Below, one piece after another: positions 49,791 through 62,264 of a stretch of DNA of 64,000 nucleotides. The notes beneath the pieces are model-generated. The model was not told where the DNA came from. It saw only the letters and a list, made by a program, of their open reading frames with translations, and did no database searches. Position numbers and translations under genes: made by a program. How positions within the stretch are numbered: position 1 is the stretch's first letter; each line of letters opens with the position of its first letter. Source of the DNA: Tragulus kanchil. Taxonomy: Eukaryota > Chordata > Mammalia > Artiodactyla > Tragulidae. The stretch is taken from contig JAIOJX010000004.1 in NCBI GenBank assembly GCA_022376925.1, positions 121,669,123 through 121,733,122 on the forward strand, written 5' to 3'.

Positions 49791-51730
49791 CCAGAGCCCG
49801 TGCTCTGCGACAACAGAGGCCACCATGATGGGAGACCCACATGGGCCAAAGAACAAAGATGGATGAAAATAGGCAAATGAAAGACCAATAGAAGTAGCCC
49901 GCCTGCTCCTGTCCCTCCCCGCCTCACCCCCCAAAAATAAATAAATAAATAAATCTTTTAAAAAAAAACCCAATACTTTAAAGTAAAATCCAATAAAAAT
50001 TTAGACTGAGACAATATAAAATTTTAATTGCAATAAAAGATTGATATGGTTTTTAATTGATAAGTACACTTATTTAGAGTATACTTCTTTAAAAAGGTGA
50101 CATCAAGGAAAACTGGATAATTTTCAAATGAAGTGTCATAAAATTATTTAATACGTTTCCTTCCATTCTCTCACTTTTTTTTTCTATTCCAGTACAGCTC
50201 ACACACTCCTTTATGCTTCTCCTTGGGGTCTACGTAAGGCCTACGAATTATTTCATTCTCTCTCTGCTTCTAATATAGATGCCCAATTGGTTTCTATCAC
50301 CTCATACATCTTAATGATCTCCAATGGCATTTATCAGATATTATTCTCAACAACATGCTTGCTATTGAGTGTCTTCTCCCAGAAGATTGTAAACTTTGAG
50401 AAGATAGGGTTTGCCTTGTCCCACATGATTTTTTCAGACTTGGAACTATACAGAAAGTGGAGCAGTGCCATGCAGTAACCTATCTACTCACCAAGTAGTT
50501 CAACCCATCCCAGCCAACACACTCCACTTTCAACCTGTCTCAGAAAGAAGCTCACTCTCTATTCATTGTGTACTGTTTTTGTAATTTTGCATTACCACCA
50601 GGAAGAATATGAAAGTATGACTTGTTTAAAACTAAATTAAAAATCCACTTGGAGTAAGAGGTCCAAGTATGTGTTCTTTCAAAAGATACTGATACATAAT
50701 CAAAACCCAATACTTTAGGGCTTCCCTGGTGGTCCAGTGGGTAAGGACACCGCCTTGCAGTACAAGGGGTGCCGGTTCGATCCCTGGCCTGGGAAGATCC
50801 CACGTCCCGTGGAGCAGCTGGACCAATGTGTCCAATTACCGAGCTGGAGCTATGGAGCGCATGTGCCCAGAGCCCGTGCTCTGCGACAACAGAGGCCACC
50901 ATGATGGGAGACCCACATGGGCCAAAGAACAAAGATGGATGAAAATAGGCAAATGAAAGACCAATAGAAGTAGCCCGCCTGCTCCTGTCCCTCCCCGCCT
51001 CACCCCCCAAAAATAAATAAATAAATAAATCTTTTAAAAAAAAACCCAATACTTTAAAGTAAAATCCAATAAAAATTTAGACTGAGACAATATAAAATTT
51101 TAATTGCAATAAAAGATTGATATGGTTTTTAATTGATAAGTACACTTATTTAGAGTATACTTCTTTAAAAAGGTGACATCAAGGAAAACTGGATAATTTT
51201 CAAATGAAGTGTCATAAAATTATTTAATACGTTTCCTTCCATTCTCTCACTTTTTTTTTCTATTCCAGTACAGCTCACACACTCCTTTATGCTTCTCCTT
51301 GGGGTCTACGTAAGGCCTACGAATTATTTCATTCTCTCTCTGCTTCTAATATAGATGCCCAATTGGTTTCTATCACCTCATACATCTTAATGATCTCCAA
51401 TGGCATTTATCAGATATTATTCTCAACAACATGCTTGCTATTGAGTGTCTTCTCCCAGAAGATTGTAAACTTTGAGAAGATAGGGTTTGCCTTGTCCCAC
51501 ATGATTTTTTCAGACTTGGAACTATACAGAAAGTGGAGCAGTGCCATGCAGTAACCTATCTACTCACCAAGTAGTTCAACCCATCCCAGCCAACACACTC
51601 CACTTTCAACCTGTCTCAGAAAGAAGCTCACTCTCTATTCATTGTGTACTGTTTTTGTAATTTTGCATTACCACCAGGAAGAATATGAAAGTATGACTTG
51701 TTTAAAACTAAATTAAAAATCCACTTGGAG
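49576..51730 (+). repeat. Tandem duplication 19 (offset 1076)
   Basis: 49576-50654 is repeated at 50652-51730 with GAG microhomology at the junction. The copies look identical and include a full-length CHR-like SINE. Confidence 0.93.
49641..49957 (+). mobile_element. CHR-like SINE, full length, well preserved (second copy 50717-51033; damaged copy 48489-48613)
   Basis: GGGCTTCCCTGGTGGTCCAG head with A box TGGTCCAGTGG and B box GGTTCGATCCC. The body includes TGTCCAATTACCGAGCTGGA and AAGACCAATAGAAGTAGCCC, followed by a C-rich stretch and an (AAAT)n tail. It is one insertion shown two and a half times. Confidence 0.9.
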
Positions 51731-51823
51731 TCAATGTCTTGTTCAGGGCAGAATAGGACTAGGAATTTTGCATTTAAAAGTTATATCAAAAAATATTCAT
51801 GAGTACACATCCTATATAATTCT

Positions 51824-51903
51824 GAACAGAAGAGTCTCGTGGGCTACAATTCATAGGGTTGCAAAGAGTAGGGCATGACTGAGTAACTAACACTTTCACT
51901 TTT
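51824..51903 (+). mobile_element. Bov-A fragment
   Basis: AGAGTCTCGTGGGCTACAAT and GGTTGCAAAGAGTAGGGCAT match a diverged Bov-A 3' end. Confidence 0.75.
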
Positions 51904-53053
51904 CATCAGGTGAAAAGTGATTGTAATTCATATCTTTTTTTTTTTTTTTCCAGAAAAGTTCCACTGATTCCATAGCCTTCTTGAAAATAGAAATTAGGCA
52001 AAATCTCAGAGTGACTGATGAAACTCAACTCTATAAATTCTATTCTCTTAAATACTTTCCTCAATTCCCTTTGGGGAAACATATATCTCTCTCTTATAGT
52101 TGATTATTCCCTTCTGAGCAACGTGTCTATTGTATTATATTTTATACTGAGTTTTCTCCTGACTGATGGACTTAAGTAAACATTGATAGGTTATAAAACT
52201 GAATTACATAAGAAAAGCCCTTATAGGGCATGTTTTAAAACCTGAAGAAATTTCCCAGTTATCCTGAGAATAATCTAAAACCTTTTTCTAAACTACTAAA
52301 ATCCTACTTTTGAGATCTTATTCTAGCCTAGATTAAAAAAAAAAAAAAAATCTTAAATATTCATGAACCTAAATGCTGTAAACAACAATAGGTTTCTAGG
52401 TCTCCTCCAGATATTCTGACACAAAAATTTGACCTATCGTCTAAATGTTCAAAACACCTGAGACTGATACAAGACAAGGAGTCTGATACAAGTAATTCAC
52501 TTTCAGAAGCATTGCTCCATGAATTAATTTTGGTAAGGAAAAACAGGGTCCATTCCTACTTTTTTTTTTAATACATAGCTCCATTTCAAAAATAAATAAG
52601 CTTAAAATAACCTCAATTCTTCCATAGTCTCTAAACTATACCTTCTTTATTGAAAAGAATGTATTCATTCATGTAAAAACAATTCTATTTTTAAAGCCAT
52701 ATAGTTTCAGAAAGACTAGGATGAATAAATATTTTTTTAAAAATAAGCTCAAGATGAACAAACAAAAAAAAATAAAAATAAGCTCAAACTAAGGATTCAA
52801 ATCACCTCTAATGCACCTTTGTTATATTAAAATCATTACCTCAAATAACTTGCCATTCATTCCTTTCAACCAAATAAATCACTACTTGAACATTACAGTT
52901 AAGTATTCTTTATAGATGCATAGAGGATAGATTCCAGAAAACAAAGCTTAAACTGATAACATTAAAGCATACCTGCTCATTATAGCTCTTATAATGTTCA
53001 AATCTAGGAACTAAACTGCAGAAACCTGTTTTATTTAAATATACACATAGTCT
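51904..53053. other. Single-copy intron 2 sequence
   Basis: AT-rich with several A or T homopolymers (for example about 52336-52351 and 52560-52570). No exon or conserved motif recognised. Confidence 0.6.
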
Positions 53054-53372
53054 GGGCTTCCCCTGGTGGTCCAGTGGGTAAAGACACCGCCTTGCAGTGC
53101 AAGGGGCGCCAGTTCGATCCCTGGCCTGGGAAGATCCCACGTGCCACGGAGCGGCTGGACTGATGTGTCCAATTACCAAGCCGGAGCTCTGGAGCGCATG
53201 CACCCAGAGCCGTGCTCTGCAACAATGGCCACCGCGATGGGAGGCCCACAGGAGCCAAAGAACAAAGACGGATGAAAATAGAGAAATGAAAGACCAATAG
53301 AAGTGGCCCGCCCGCCCCCCTCCCTCCCCACCCCAGCCTCCAAAAGATAAATAAATAAATATTAAATATATA
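53054..53372 (+). mobile_element. CHR-like SINE, full length, single copy
   Basis: GGGCTTCCCCTGGTGGTCCA to a tail of AAATAAATAAATATTAAATA and (TA)n. It has B box AGTTCGATCCC, GGGAAGATCCCACGTGCCAC and GACCAATAGAAGTGGCCC. It lies in a non-duplicated part, so it is a clean reference for this subfamily. Confidence 0.9.
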
Positions 53373-53854
53373 TATATATATATACACATAGTCAAAATTC
53401 CCAAAAATCCCAAGGTGAGAATACCAAACTGCAAAGTAGAAGTTTCAGCAGAAAGATGCCTATATTGCCCCCGTTTGCATGTAGAAGCTAGATTCAAAAG
53501 AACAAATGCCCCAGTTCCTTAGTTTTTTAACTGCTTTAGTTTGGGTATAAAGGAAAAGGAATCTTTCTGAACTCAGGGTTTTGAGATAGCGAGGTACCTC
53601 CTCTTTGCTATTAACTCCTGAGTGAGAATCTGTATTTCTAAAATCCAGATTTCTAAAATCAATCTTTGTCACAAAAGATCCCTTAAAAAACCTGGTCAGC
53701 TGAAACAAAGTCAAAGAACTACGGCTATAAAGTGGAATTGCTCAGTCTTCAGTCTGATACAAATAAAAGCAACGCTAGTCTGCAGATTTACAGTTTCTCT
53801 GACATAGAAATTCACAAACCAAAGTTGTCTCATGCCCTACTTTCAACTATTCTT

Positions 53855-54135
53855 TTTTTTTTTTTAATTAATTTTTTTTTTTTTTGGCCATTCCTATTGA
53901 TCTTTCATTTATTTACCTTTGTTCTTTGGCCTGTGTGGACCTCCCATCGCAATGGCCTCTGCTGTCGCAGAGCACCGGCTCTGTGCGCATGCGCTCCAGA
54001 GCTTCCGCTCGGTAATTGGACACATTGGTTCAGCCTCTCCGCAGCACGTGGGATCTTCCCAGGTCAGGGATCGAACCGGCACCCCTTGCACTGCAAGGCG
54101 GTGTCCTTACCCACAGGACCACCAGGGAAGTCCTA
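53855..54135 (-). mobile_element. CHR-like SINE (second copy 54965-55245)
   Basis: A T-rich reversed tail, then GGCCATTCCTATTGATC, ATGCGCTCCAGAGCTTCCGC and GGGATCGAACCGGCACC, ending CACCAGGGAAGTCCT. It is flanked by CTACTTTCAACTATTCTT on both sides, a target-site duplication of about 17-18 bp typical of L1/LINE-mediated insertion. Confidence 0.9.
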
Positions 54136-54758
54136 CTTTCAACTATTCTTAAACTTCAGAGTAAAATTGTTCAAAGTTCTAAGCTGTGGAAAATTTGTAA
54201 ATAATTTAGAAAATTCAGTAATCTGGTATTTAGAAGAGAGAAGGATATCCCTCACTCTCAGGGCCTCTTGTTTACCTAGAACTATTTTGGTTTTGCTTTA
54301 ATATCTGCTTTCTTATCAATGTGTGTATATATTTATTGTGGATTTACAAGGAAATTAAGTTTGCAAACTTGATAAGCCCACATTTTCCCTATAATTCTGT
54401 TTTATAATAATAACATTCTTTATCATTCGCTTACCACAAATATTCTTACTGGAATGTTTATTTCTGGACAATCATTCTAGGCACTTACATATCATATTCA
54501 AAGCACATCAAATTCTTAAAACAGCTCCAATATGTGGTTATGATGATCGATTAAAATAAATCATGCGCCTTCTAATGTAGGGTCTATTTTGTCTTTATGT
54601 TTTACTTTTCTGCTGTTGATGATTTGTATAAGTGCACAACGTACATACAAATGGCATCAGCAAATAAAACCCAGGAACTGGAGTTCTCTGGACCGTTTGT
54701 GTAAAATGGAATCAGTGTTATCACCCCAGGAATAAAATATTTTGTTTTTCTTTTGCAG

Positions 54759-54850
54759 AAAGAATTTAACAATGACTGTAAGCTGAAGGAAAGAATAGAG
54801 GAAAACGGATACAATACCTATGCATCTTTTAACTGGCAGCACAATGGGAG
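54759..54850 (+). pseudogene. FGF10: FGF10 exon 3, 5' fragment (extra copy, truncated)
   Basis: These 92 bases are identical to the first 92 bases of exon 3 and include an intact upstream acceptor (TTTTGCAG ends at 54758). The copy stops after the HNG codons at a junction with intron 2 sequence (CTCAGTCTTC) that also occurs at 53741. Reading on gives an unrelated tail and a stop. Because the acceptor is intact, gene predictors could choose this copy and produce a false C-terminus. It is almost certainly the first half of duplication 20 and not a real alternative exon. Confidence 0.93.
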
Positions 54851-55814
54851 CTCAGTCTTCAGTCTGATACAAATAAAAGCAACGCTAGTCTGCAGATTTA
54901 CAGTTTCTCTGACATAGAAATTCACAAACCAAAGTTGTCTCATGCCCTACTTTCAACTATTCTTTTTTTTTTTTTAATTAATTTTTTTTTTTTTTGGCCA
55001 TTCCTATTGATCTTTCATTTATTTACCTTTGTTCTTTGGCCTGTGTGGACCTCCCATCGCAATGGCCTCTGCTGTCGCAGAGCACCGGCTCTGTGCGCAT
55101 GCGCTCCAGAGCTTCCGCTCGGTAATTGGACACATTGGTTCAGCCTCTCCGCAGCACGTGGGATCTTCCCAGGTCAGGGATCGAACCGGCACCCCTTGCA
55201 CTGCAAGGCGGTGTCCTTACCCACAGGACCACCAGGGAAGTCCTACTTTCAACTATTCTTAAACTTCAGAGTAAAATTGTTCAAAGTTCTAAGCTGTGGA
55301 AAATTTGTAAATAATTTAGAAAATTCAGTAATCTGGTATTTAGAAGAGAGAAGGATATCCCTCACTCTCAGGGCCTCTTGTTTACCTAGAACTATTTTGG
55401 TTTTGCTTTAATATCTGCTTTCTTATCAATGTGTGTATATATTTATTGTGGATTTACAAGGAAATTAAGTTTGCAAACTTGATAAGCCCACATTTTCCCT
55501 ATAATTCTGTTTTATAATAATAACATTCTTTATCATTCGCTTACCACAAATATTCTTACTGGAATGTTTATTTCTGGACAATCATTCTAGGCACTTACAT
55601 ATCATATTCAAAGCACATCAAATTCTTAAAACAGCTCCAATATGTGGTTATGATGATCGATTAAAATAAATCATGCGCCTTCTAATGTAGGGTCTATTTT
55701 GTCTTTATGTTTTACTTTTCTGCTGTTGATGATTTGTATAAGTGCACAACGTACATACAAATGGCATCAGCAAATAAAACCCAGGAACTGGAGTTCTCTG
55801 GACCGTTTGTGTAA

Positions 55815-56066
<252 letters not shown>

Positions 56067-56561
56067 AGGAAGGTGATGTTTGCAGAAGCAATATAACCAA
56101 AGGCTCTTGATGAGGCATAGTTGGTATTTTTCATGAAGACAGTAGCTCACAAGGCAAAGACACGCTGCAAGTGTCTGCTTGCTTGAAAGAAAGGAAGCCT
56201 TTGAAGGTTTTTGTACTCTCTGCTGTGATATGATGTTCTCTCAATTAGCTCTGTGTCCTGCCTTGTAATTGAGATATAAGCAGATCAAATGGGATGGAGA
56301 TTATTCCCAAGTGAACAATATTGTGGCTGAGTTTTGCGGTTAAGTTGTTGTTTATGTTGTTTTTAACCTCTGAGATTGAACTTAAAGGACAAGGAACAAT
56401 CTGTTGAATGATCTTCGAAAGTTATTTATGGAATATGAACTCATATCAAAGACTTTCATTGCTCATTCAAGCCTAATTATTCAATGAGCAGTAAGACATG
56501 CAAGCATTTACTGGAAAGCACTTGGGTCGTATCACATGCACAACCAAAGGAGCTTTGGGCG

Positions 56562-56569
56562 TGACGTCA
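56562..56569. promoter_or_regulatory. Perfect CRE palindrome TGACGTCA in the 3'UTR (second copy 57682-57689)
   Basis: An exact CREB/ATF full site in the proximal FGF10 3'UTR, preceded by GGGCG. Only the sequence match is supported. Confidence 0.3.
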
Positions 56570-56922
56570 TGGAAGAGTCGGATAGGATTAAAAAATACAA
56601 ACATGGTAGTGTAAAACTGTTCTAACCAAACAAATAGTAATGGTATGCTTGTGCATTCTGCCTCCATCCTTTTCTATTTCCTTCTAAGTTATTTATTTAA
56701 TAGGATGTTAAATATCTTTTGGGGTTTTAAAGAGTATCCTCAGCAGCTGCCCTCTGTTTTACCTTTTCTTTTTCTTTAGCACACCACATGCATGTTCATG
56801 ACAAAGTGTTTTTAAAACTTGGCAAACACTTCAAGCATAGGAGATAAAATTGCGAAAAGAGCATGAGTGCCCATGTGCTATCAGTTGACTTAACCTGCAC
56901 TTTTGCCATAAGAATCATCAAC

Positions 56923-56928
56923 AATAAA
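56923..56928 (+). terminator. FGF10: Polyadenylation signal AATAAA (second copy 58043-58048)
   Basis: An AATAAA about 860 bp after the stop codon. It is a candidate proximal poly(A) signal of FGF10. Confidence 0.5.
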
Positions 56929-56995
56929 TGTGACAATACTATGGCATGGATTGAGTGAGAGATGTCTGCCATCATTTAAAACATACCCATTTTAA

Positions 56996-57184
<189 letters not shown>

Positions 57185-58632
57185 AGGAAGGTGATGTTTG
57201 CAGAAGCAATATAACCAAAGGCTCTTGATGAGGCATAGTTGGTATTTTTCATGAAGACAGTAGCTCACAAGGCAAAGACACGCTGCAAGTGTCTGCTTGC
57301 TTGAAAGAAAGGAAGCCTTTGAAGGTTTTTGTACTCTCTGCTGTGATATGATGTTCTCTCAATTAGCTCTGTGTCCTGCCTTGTAATTGAGATATAAGCA
57401 GATCAAATGGGATGGAGATTATTCCCAAGTGAACAATATTGTGGCTGAGTTTTGCGGTTAAGTTGTTGTTTATGTTGTTTTTAACCTCTGAGATTGAACT
57501 TAAAGGACAAGGAACAATCTGTTGAATGATCTTCGGGAAAGTTATTTATGGAATATGAACTCATATCAAAGACTTTCATTGCTCATTCAAGCCTAATTAT
57601 TCAATGAGCAGTAAGACATGCAAGCATTTACTGGAAAGCACTTGGGTCGTATCACATGCACAACCAAAGGAGCTTTGGGCGTGACGTCATGGAAGAGTCG
57701 GATAGGATTAAAAAATACAAACATGGTAGTGTAAAACTGTTCTAACCAAACAAATAGTAATGGTATGCTTGTGCATTCTGCCTCCATCCTTTTCTATTTC
57801 CTTCTAAGTTATTTATTTAATAGGATGTTAAATATCTTTTGGGGTTTTAAAGAGTATCCTCAGCAGCTGCCCTCTGTTTTACCTTTTCTTTTTCTTTAGC
57901 ACACCACATGCATGTTCATGACAAAGTGTTTTTAAAACTTGGCAAACACTTCAAGCATAGGAGATAAAATTGCGAAAAGAGCATGAGTGCCCATGTGCTA
58001 TCAGTTGACTTAACCTGCACTTTTGCCATAAGAATCATCAACAATAAATGTGACAATACTATGGCATGGATTGAGTGAGAGATGTCTGCCATCATTTAAA
58101 AACATACATCACTCCTAAGGCTTCCTTTCCTAAGAGATAGACCAGAAGGCCAAATTCTTCTCTTTTAAGAAATCAGTGGGCCTCCAAGAGTATAGTAAAA
58201 GAAGGAAAAGTAATTGTCAAATACATTTTAGTAGGCTAGCCTCATTATTTACATTTTTTTTTTTTTTTACCATACATCATAGTGGTAAATGATGAAGAGG
58301 CTGTCTGCCTATATAAGAACACTTGTAAAGTCTCACATAGTGCATCTCCCTCAGAGATAATTATCAAGGAATTTGGTAGGAAGTGCAACCCTCCCCCAAG
58401 GGCTTAAACTGAGCAAATATATGCTGGTATATGTATAACCATATACTGAAACCTGTTCAAACGGTATGATCTAGTCTTTACAAAACCAAATAAAACTTGT
58501 TTTCTGTAAATTTAAACAGTTTTGGAAGGTTCCATAATGTAACCTATTGAAATTCTTTTTGTTAGAGCAGGTATAGAAAACAGTACATAAGAACATACCG
58601 GTCATCACTGCATTGTATTCCACTAAATAAAT
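57185..58632 (+). other. FGF10: FGF10 3'UTR, second copy continuing downstream
   Basis: This repeats the proximal 3'UTR up to about 58108 and then continues into unique sequence. AATAAA hexamers lie at 58043-58048, 58489-58494 and 58626-58631, so the transcript end could be at any of these or further on. The true 3'UTR should read from 56067 through about 56980 and then continue from about 58100. The end point is uncertain. Confidence 0.6.
58489..58494 (+). terminator. FGF10: Polyadenylation signal AATAAA, distal candidate
   Basis: AATAAA in CCAAATAAAACTTG, within single-copy sequence after the duplicated 3'UTR. A further AATAAA lies at 58626-58631. Which one is used cannot be told from sequence. 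Confidence 0.4.
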
Positions 58633-59800
58633 ACTTTAGCCTTATTTGCAGTGTCTGTAGTGATTTTTAAAAGTGTAGAAAAATACTACTTGTTCTAAAT
58701 ACTTTAAGTGATAACTATAAGATTATACTGATGCTGCAGTTTTATCTTCGTATTTCTTGTTTTGAAAAGGTCTGTTTATTTTTATTATTTGGACACAGTA
58801 TTTTGGTACAAAGTAAAGACTTACTAAATGTGTGCTTTTTTTTTTTTTTTTTTTTACTAAAGTTTAAGTTCTAGAAAGGCTGGTGTTTCGTGATCTTCTC
58901 TAATAACTTAATTGTGTCAGTGTTTAACCAGCACTTCCAGTTAATCCGTTATTGAAAAATTAGCTTTATTAAGAAACTTTCCTATAAAGTAATTCCATAA
59001 AAGGTCATATTTTTCTCATTCCTTAAAAAGTTGGGATTTCAAAGGAAATGCATTTGAGACAGAGTGTTTTGGCTTATGGCTAAAGTTGCATTCTATGGTA
59101 CTTGGCTTCCAACTTGCTTTTTGACAAATGGGATTCTAAATATGTTTAATTTTGTGGTTGGAATCTGTATGTTAAATATTAATTGGGAACTAAGTCTGAG
59201 AGCTATACTATAATGTATTTCTATGAGAACTAGAGATTATCTTTGTTGTTTTACTTTAAAACAGTAATTGCACCTGACACATGAACATGGACCACCCACA
59301 ACCAAAATTAAATGTTTGGTGAGACAAATATAGTATTAGATGACCATGGTAACAGCAAATAGGGCACAAACTGGATTTGTATTTCACATAGCCCTTTAGA
59401 TTACCAAGAGAGTATGTGTAAACAGTCATCATCATGGTACTCAAAACACTAAAACAGCTTCTAGCAAAAATGTATCAAAGCTTGCAGAAGCCAAAAATAG
59501 AAAATGTCTCCTTTACTTCTCCCTTGCCTCACCCCGAAAACACACACATGGACAGAGAAAGACAGAAACAGTTTGGTAAAGAGTAAAGACATTCTCCTGC
59601 AATTTAAAAAGGGCATCTTTGCTTGATATTGCAATAGAATTCTGGTCCCCCTTGCAGCTGGATTGTGCTACTGAAGGAAAAGCAGCTCCAGTTCTGAATG
59701 TTGTTTTGCTTAAAAAAAAAATCATGATTTTGGGAGCTCCGGGTCTGTAGGAAGTATGACCCCTGGCTACAGTGTCAAGGTGCGTCAGCCACAAATGTGT
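58633..59800. other. Downstream flank or distal 3'UTR of FGF10
   Basis: AT-rich, with a T20 run at 58836-58855. No ORF of note. It could still be transcribed if the distal poly(A) site lies further on. Confidence 0.5.
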
Positions 59801-60377
59801 ATCCATCTGAGTGTTGATTTTGAGGAGACTCCTCAGAAAGATATAGATTCCTTCCCTCCTCCTACCTCCCAAAAGGCTGAACAGTGTAAAGTATGTTACA
59901 TTTAAATAAATCAATAAAAATGCTGGGTAAAGAAAATAAAAACATTGTCCTTGATTGTTTTATTAGCCTAAAACTACACCTGGTAATTAAGAGAGAAGCT
60001 CACATGTTGTGTGTTTGGCAGGATGTGGTTAAATGCCCCCAGCCCCAAACAACAACAGAAAAAAAAAAAATTGCTTAAACGTTTGTAAGGTTTCTTTAAT
60101 GTTTTACATGTGGGAGTCAGTTATCCTTGTTCTAATAACAACCAAATGCTTTCGATTTTTCCTAAGTATTCAGGTCCACCTAGTTTACACAGTGGATAAA
60201 GAAGGATGAATTAAAAACAAGGATGGCTTGTGAAACAGTAAAAGACTTTTGGAGGAAAGCCAGGAGCCTGCAAAATCTGGTTTCAAGGGAATAGAGTAAG
60301 CCAATGAGTTTGATTTTAAAAGTAGAAAGAAAAAATATATATAAGAGTACAAGTTGGGCCCAGGATTCAACCAAGAT

Positions 60378-60401
60378 TGTGTGTGTGTGTGTGTGTGTGT
60401 G
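60378..60401. repeat. GT microsatellite next to Bov-tA (second copy 61499-61522)
   Basis: About 11-12 GT units directly at the end of a Bov-tA element. The length looks equal in both copies. Confidence 0.9.
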
Positions 60402-60588
60402 TTGTTCAGTCATGTCTGACTCTTTGCAACCCATGGACTGTGGCCTGCCAGGATCCTCTGTCCAGGGATTCTCCAGGCAAGAATACTGGGGAGGGCTGCC
60501 ATTTCTTCCTCCAGGAGATCTTCCTGACCCAAGGATTGCACATTGCAGGCAGATTCTTTACTATCTGAGCCCCCAGAGAAACTTCAAA
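60402..60588 (-). mobile_element. Bov-tA SINE abutting a GT microsatellite (second copy 61523-61709)
   Basis: A (GT)n run is followed by TTGTTCAGTCATGTCTGACT, GCAACCCATGGACTGTGGCC and a reversed tRNA-like head ending ACTATCTGAGCCCCCAG. Confidence 0.88.
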
Positions 60589-62012
60589 CAAGGTTACGAA
60601 TACCATTTAAATAGTTCATCATTAATGTACATAGTTTTCATAATTTGGATTTTTCTTAATTCAGGTTTTATGATTGTTCAATGAAAATAAAAATTAACTT
60701 TGCCTTATTAGTGAAGATTTTAGCTTATCTAAAACTTTGTGTAAAGTTATTTGTAGAAGTCATGAAATATTTAAGGGGCATTATATAGAGTATTAAGAGT
60801 AACACATTTACGTATGAACAAGTATCCTGATTATTAAGGATTCTGGTCAATTTCACTACACAGGACTTTTTTTTTTTTAATTTTTCCCCCATCATGTCTC
60901 TTTTATTTTATATTTATTTTCATCCATCTGAGTGTTGATTTTGAGGAGACTCCTCAGAAAGATATAGATTCCTTCCCTCCTCCTACCTCCCAAAAGGCTG
61001 AACAGTGTAAAGTATGTTACATTTAAATAAATCAATAAAAATGCTGGGTAAAGAAAATAAAAACATTGTCCTTGATTGTTTTATTAGCCTAAAACTACAC
61101 CTGGTAATTAAGAGAGAAGCTCACATGTTGTGTGTTTGGCAGGATGTGGTTAAATGCCCCCAGCCCCAAACAACAACAGAAAAAAAAAAAATTGCTTAAA
61201 CGTTTGTAAGGTTTCTTTAATGTTTTACATGTGGGAGTCAGTTATCCTTGTTCTAATAACAACCAAATGCTTTCGATTTTTCCTAAGTATTCAGGTCCAC
61301 CTAGTTTACACAGTGGATAAAGAAGGATGAATTAAAAACAAGGATGGCTTGTGAAACAGTAAAAGACTTTTGGAGGAAAGCCAGGAGCCTGCAAAATCTG
61401 GTTTCAAGGGAATAGAGTAAGCCAATGAGTTTGATTTTAAAAGTAGAAAGAAAAAATATATATAAGAGTACAAGTTGGGCCCAGGATTCAACCAAGATTG
61501 TGTGTGTGTGTGTGTGTGTGTGTTGTTCAGTCATGTCTGACTCTTTGCAACCCATGGACTGTGGCCTGCCAGGATCCTCTGTCCAGGGATTCTCCAGGCA
61601 AGAATACTGGGGAGGGCTGCCATTTCTTCCTCCAGGAGATCTTCCTGACCCAAGGATTGCACATTGCAGGCAGATTCTTTACTATCTGAGCCCCCAGAGA
61701 AACTTCAAACAAGGTTACGAATACCATTTAAATAGTTCATCATTAATGTACATAGTTTTCATAATTTGGATTTTTCTTAATTCAGGTTTTATGATTGTTC
61801 AATGAAAATAAAAATTAACTTTGCCTTATTAGTGAAGATTTTAGCTTATCTAAAACTTTGTGTAAAGTTATTTGTAGAAGTCATGAAATATTTAAGGGGC
61901 ATTATATAGAGTATTAAGAGTAACACATTTACGTATGAACAAGTATCCTGATTATTAAGGATTCTGGTCAATTTCACTACACAGGACTTTTTTTTTTTTA
62001 ATTTTTCCCCCA

Positions 62013-62264
62013 TCATGTCTCTTTTATTTTATATTTATTTTCATCCACCTTTCATTCTTTGTCCTGCGGGTTTCCCATTGCAGTAGCCTCTCTCGTTGCA
62101 GAGCATCGGCTCTCGGGGCATAGGCTTCAGAGCGCTGGCTTATAACTAAACACACCGGTCCATCCACTCCACAGCATGTGGGATCTTGCCAGGCCAGGGA
62201 TTGAACCGGTGCCCCTTGCACTTCAAGGCAGACTTCTACCCACTGGACCACCAGGGAAGCCCGA
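62013..62264 (-). mobile_element. CHR-like SINE, full length
   Basis: A reversed element from the T-rich CTTTTATTTTATATTT tail to GGACCACCAGGGAAGCCC, with GGGATCTTGCCAGGCCAGGG and reversed B box GGGATTGAACCGG. ACAGGACTTTTTTT flanks both sides (from 61980 and again after 62264) as a probable target-site duplication. Only its tail appears in the first duplication copy (60895-60926). Confidence 0.88.

Larger units (their letters stand above)
56067..56988 (+). other. FGF10: FGF10 3'UTR, first (truncated) copy
   Basis: Non-coding sequence directly after the FGF10 stop, ending at the duplication 21 junction. It contains AATAAA at 56923-56928 and a perfect CRE palindrome TGACGTCA at 56562-56569. 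It is almost identical to 57185-58108; one visible difference is CTTCGAAAG here versus CTTCGGGAAAG in the second copy. Confidence 0.8.
59801..62046 (+). repeat. Tandem duplication 22 (offset 1121)
   Basis: 59801-60926 is repeated at 60922-62046, joined at shared ATCCA. Both copies carry a GT microsatellite with an attached Bov-tA. The first copy ends in the T-rich tail of a reversed CHR-like SINE that is complete only after the second copy. Confidence 0.93.

Noticed and set aside
52910..53497. 195-codon open frame on the minus strand
   Set aside because: It reads through a TA repeat and a full CHR-like SINE; both flanks are intron.
54759..54850. A genuine alternative terminal exon of FGF10
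   Set aside because: It is identical to the start of exon 3 and ends exactly at a duplication junction that repeats intron 2 sequence.
60378..60434. Peptide with a run of alternating Cys-Val or His-Thr
   Set aside because: It is the translation of a GT microsatellite.
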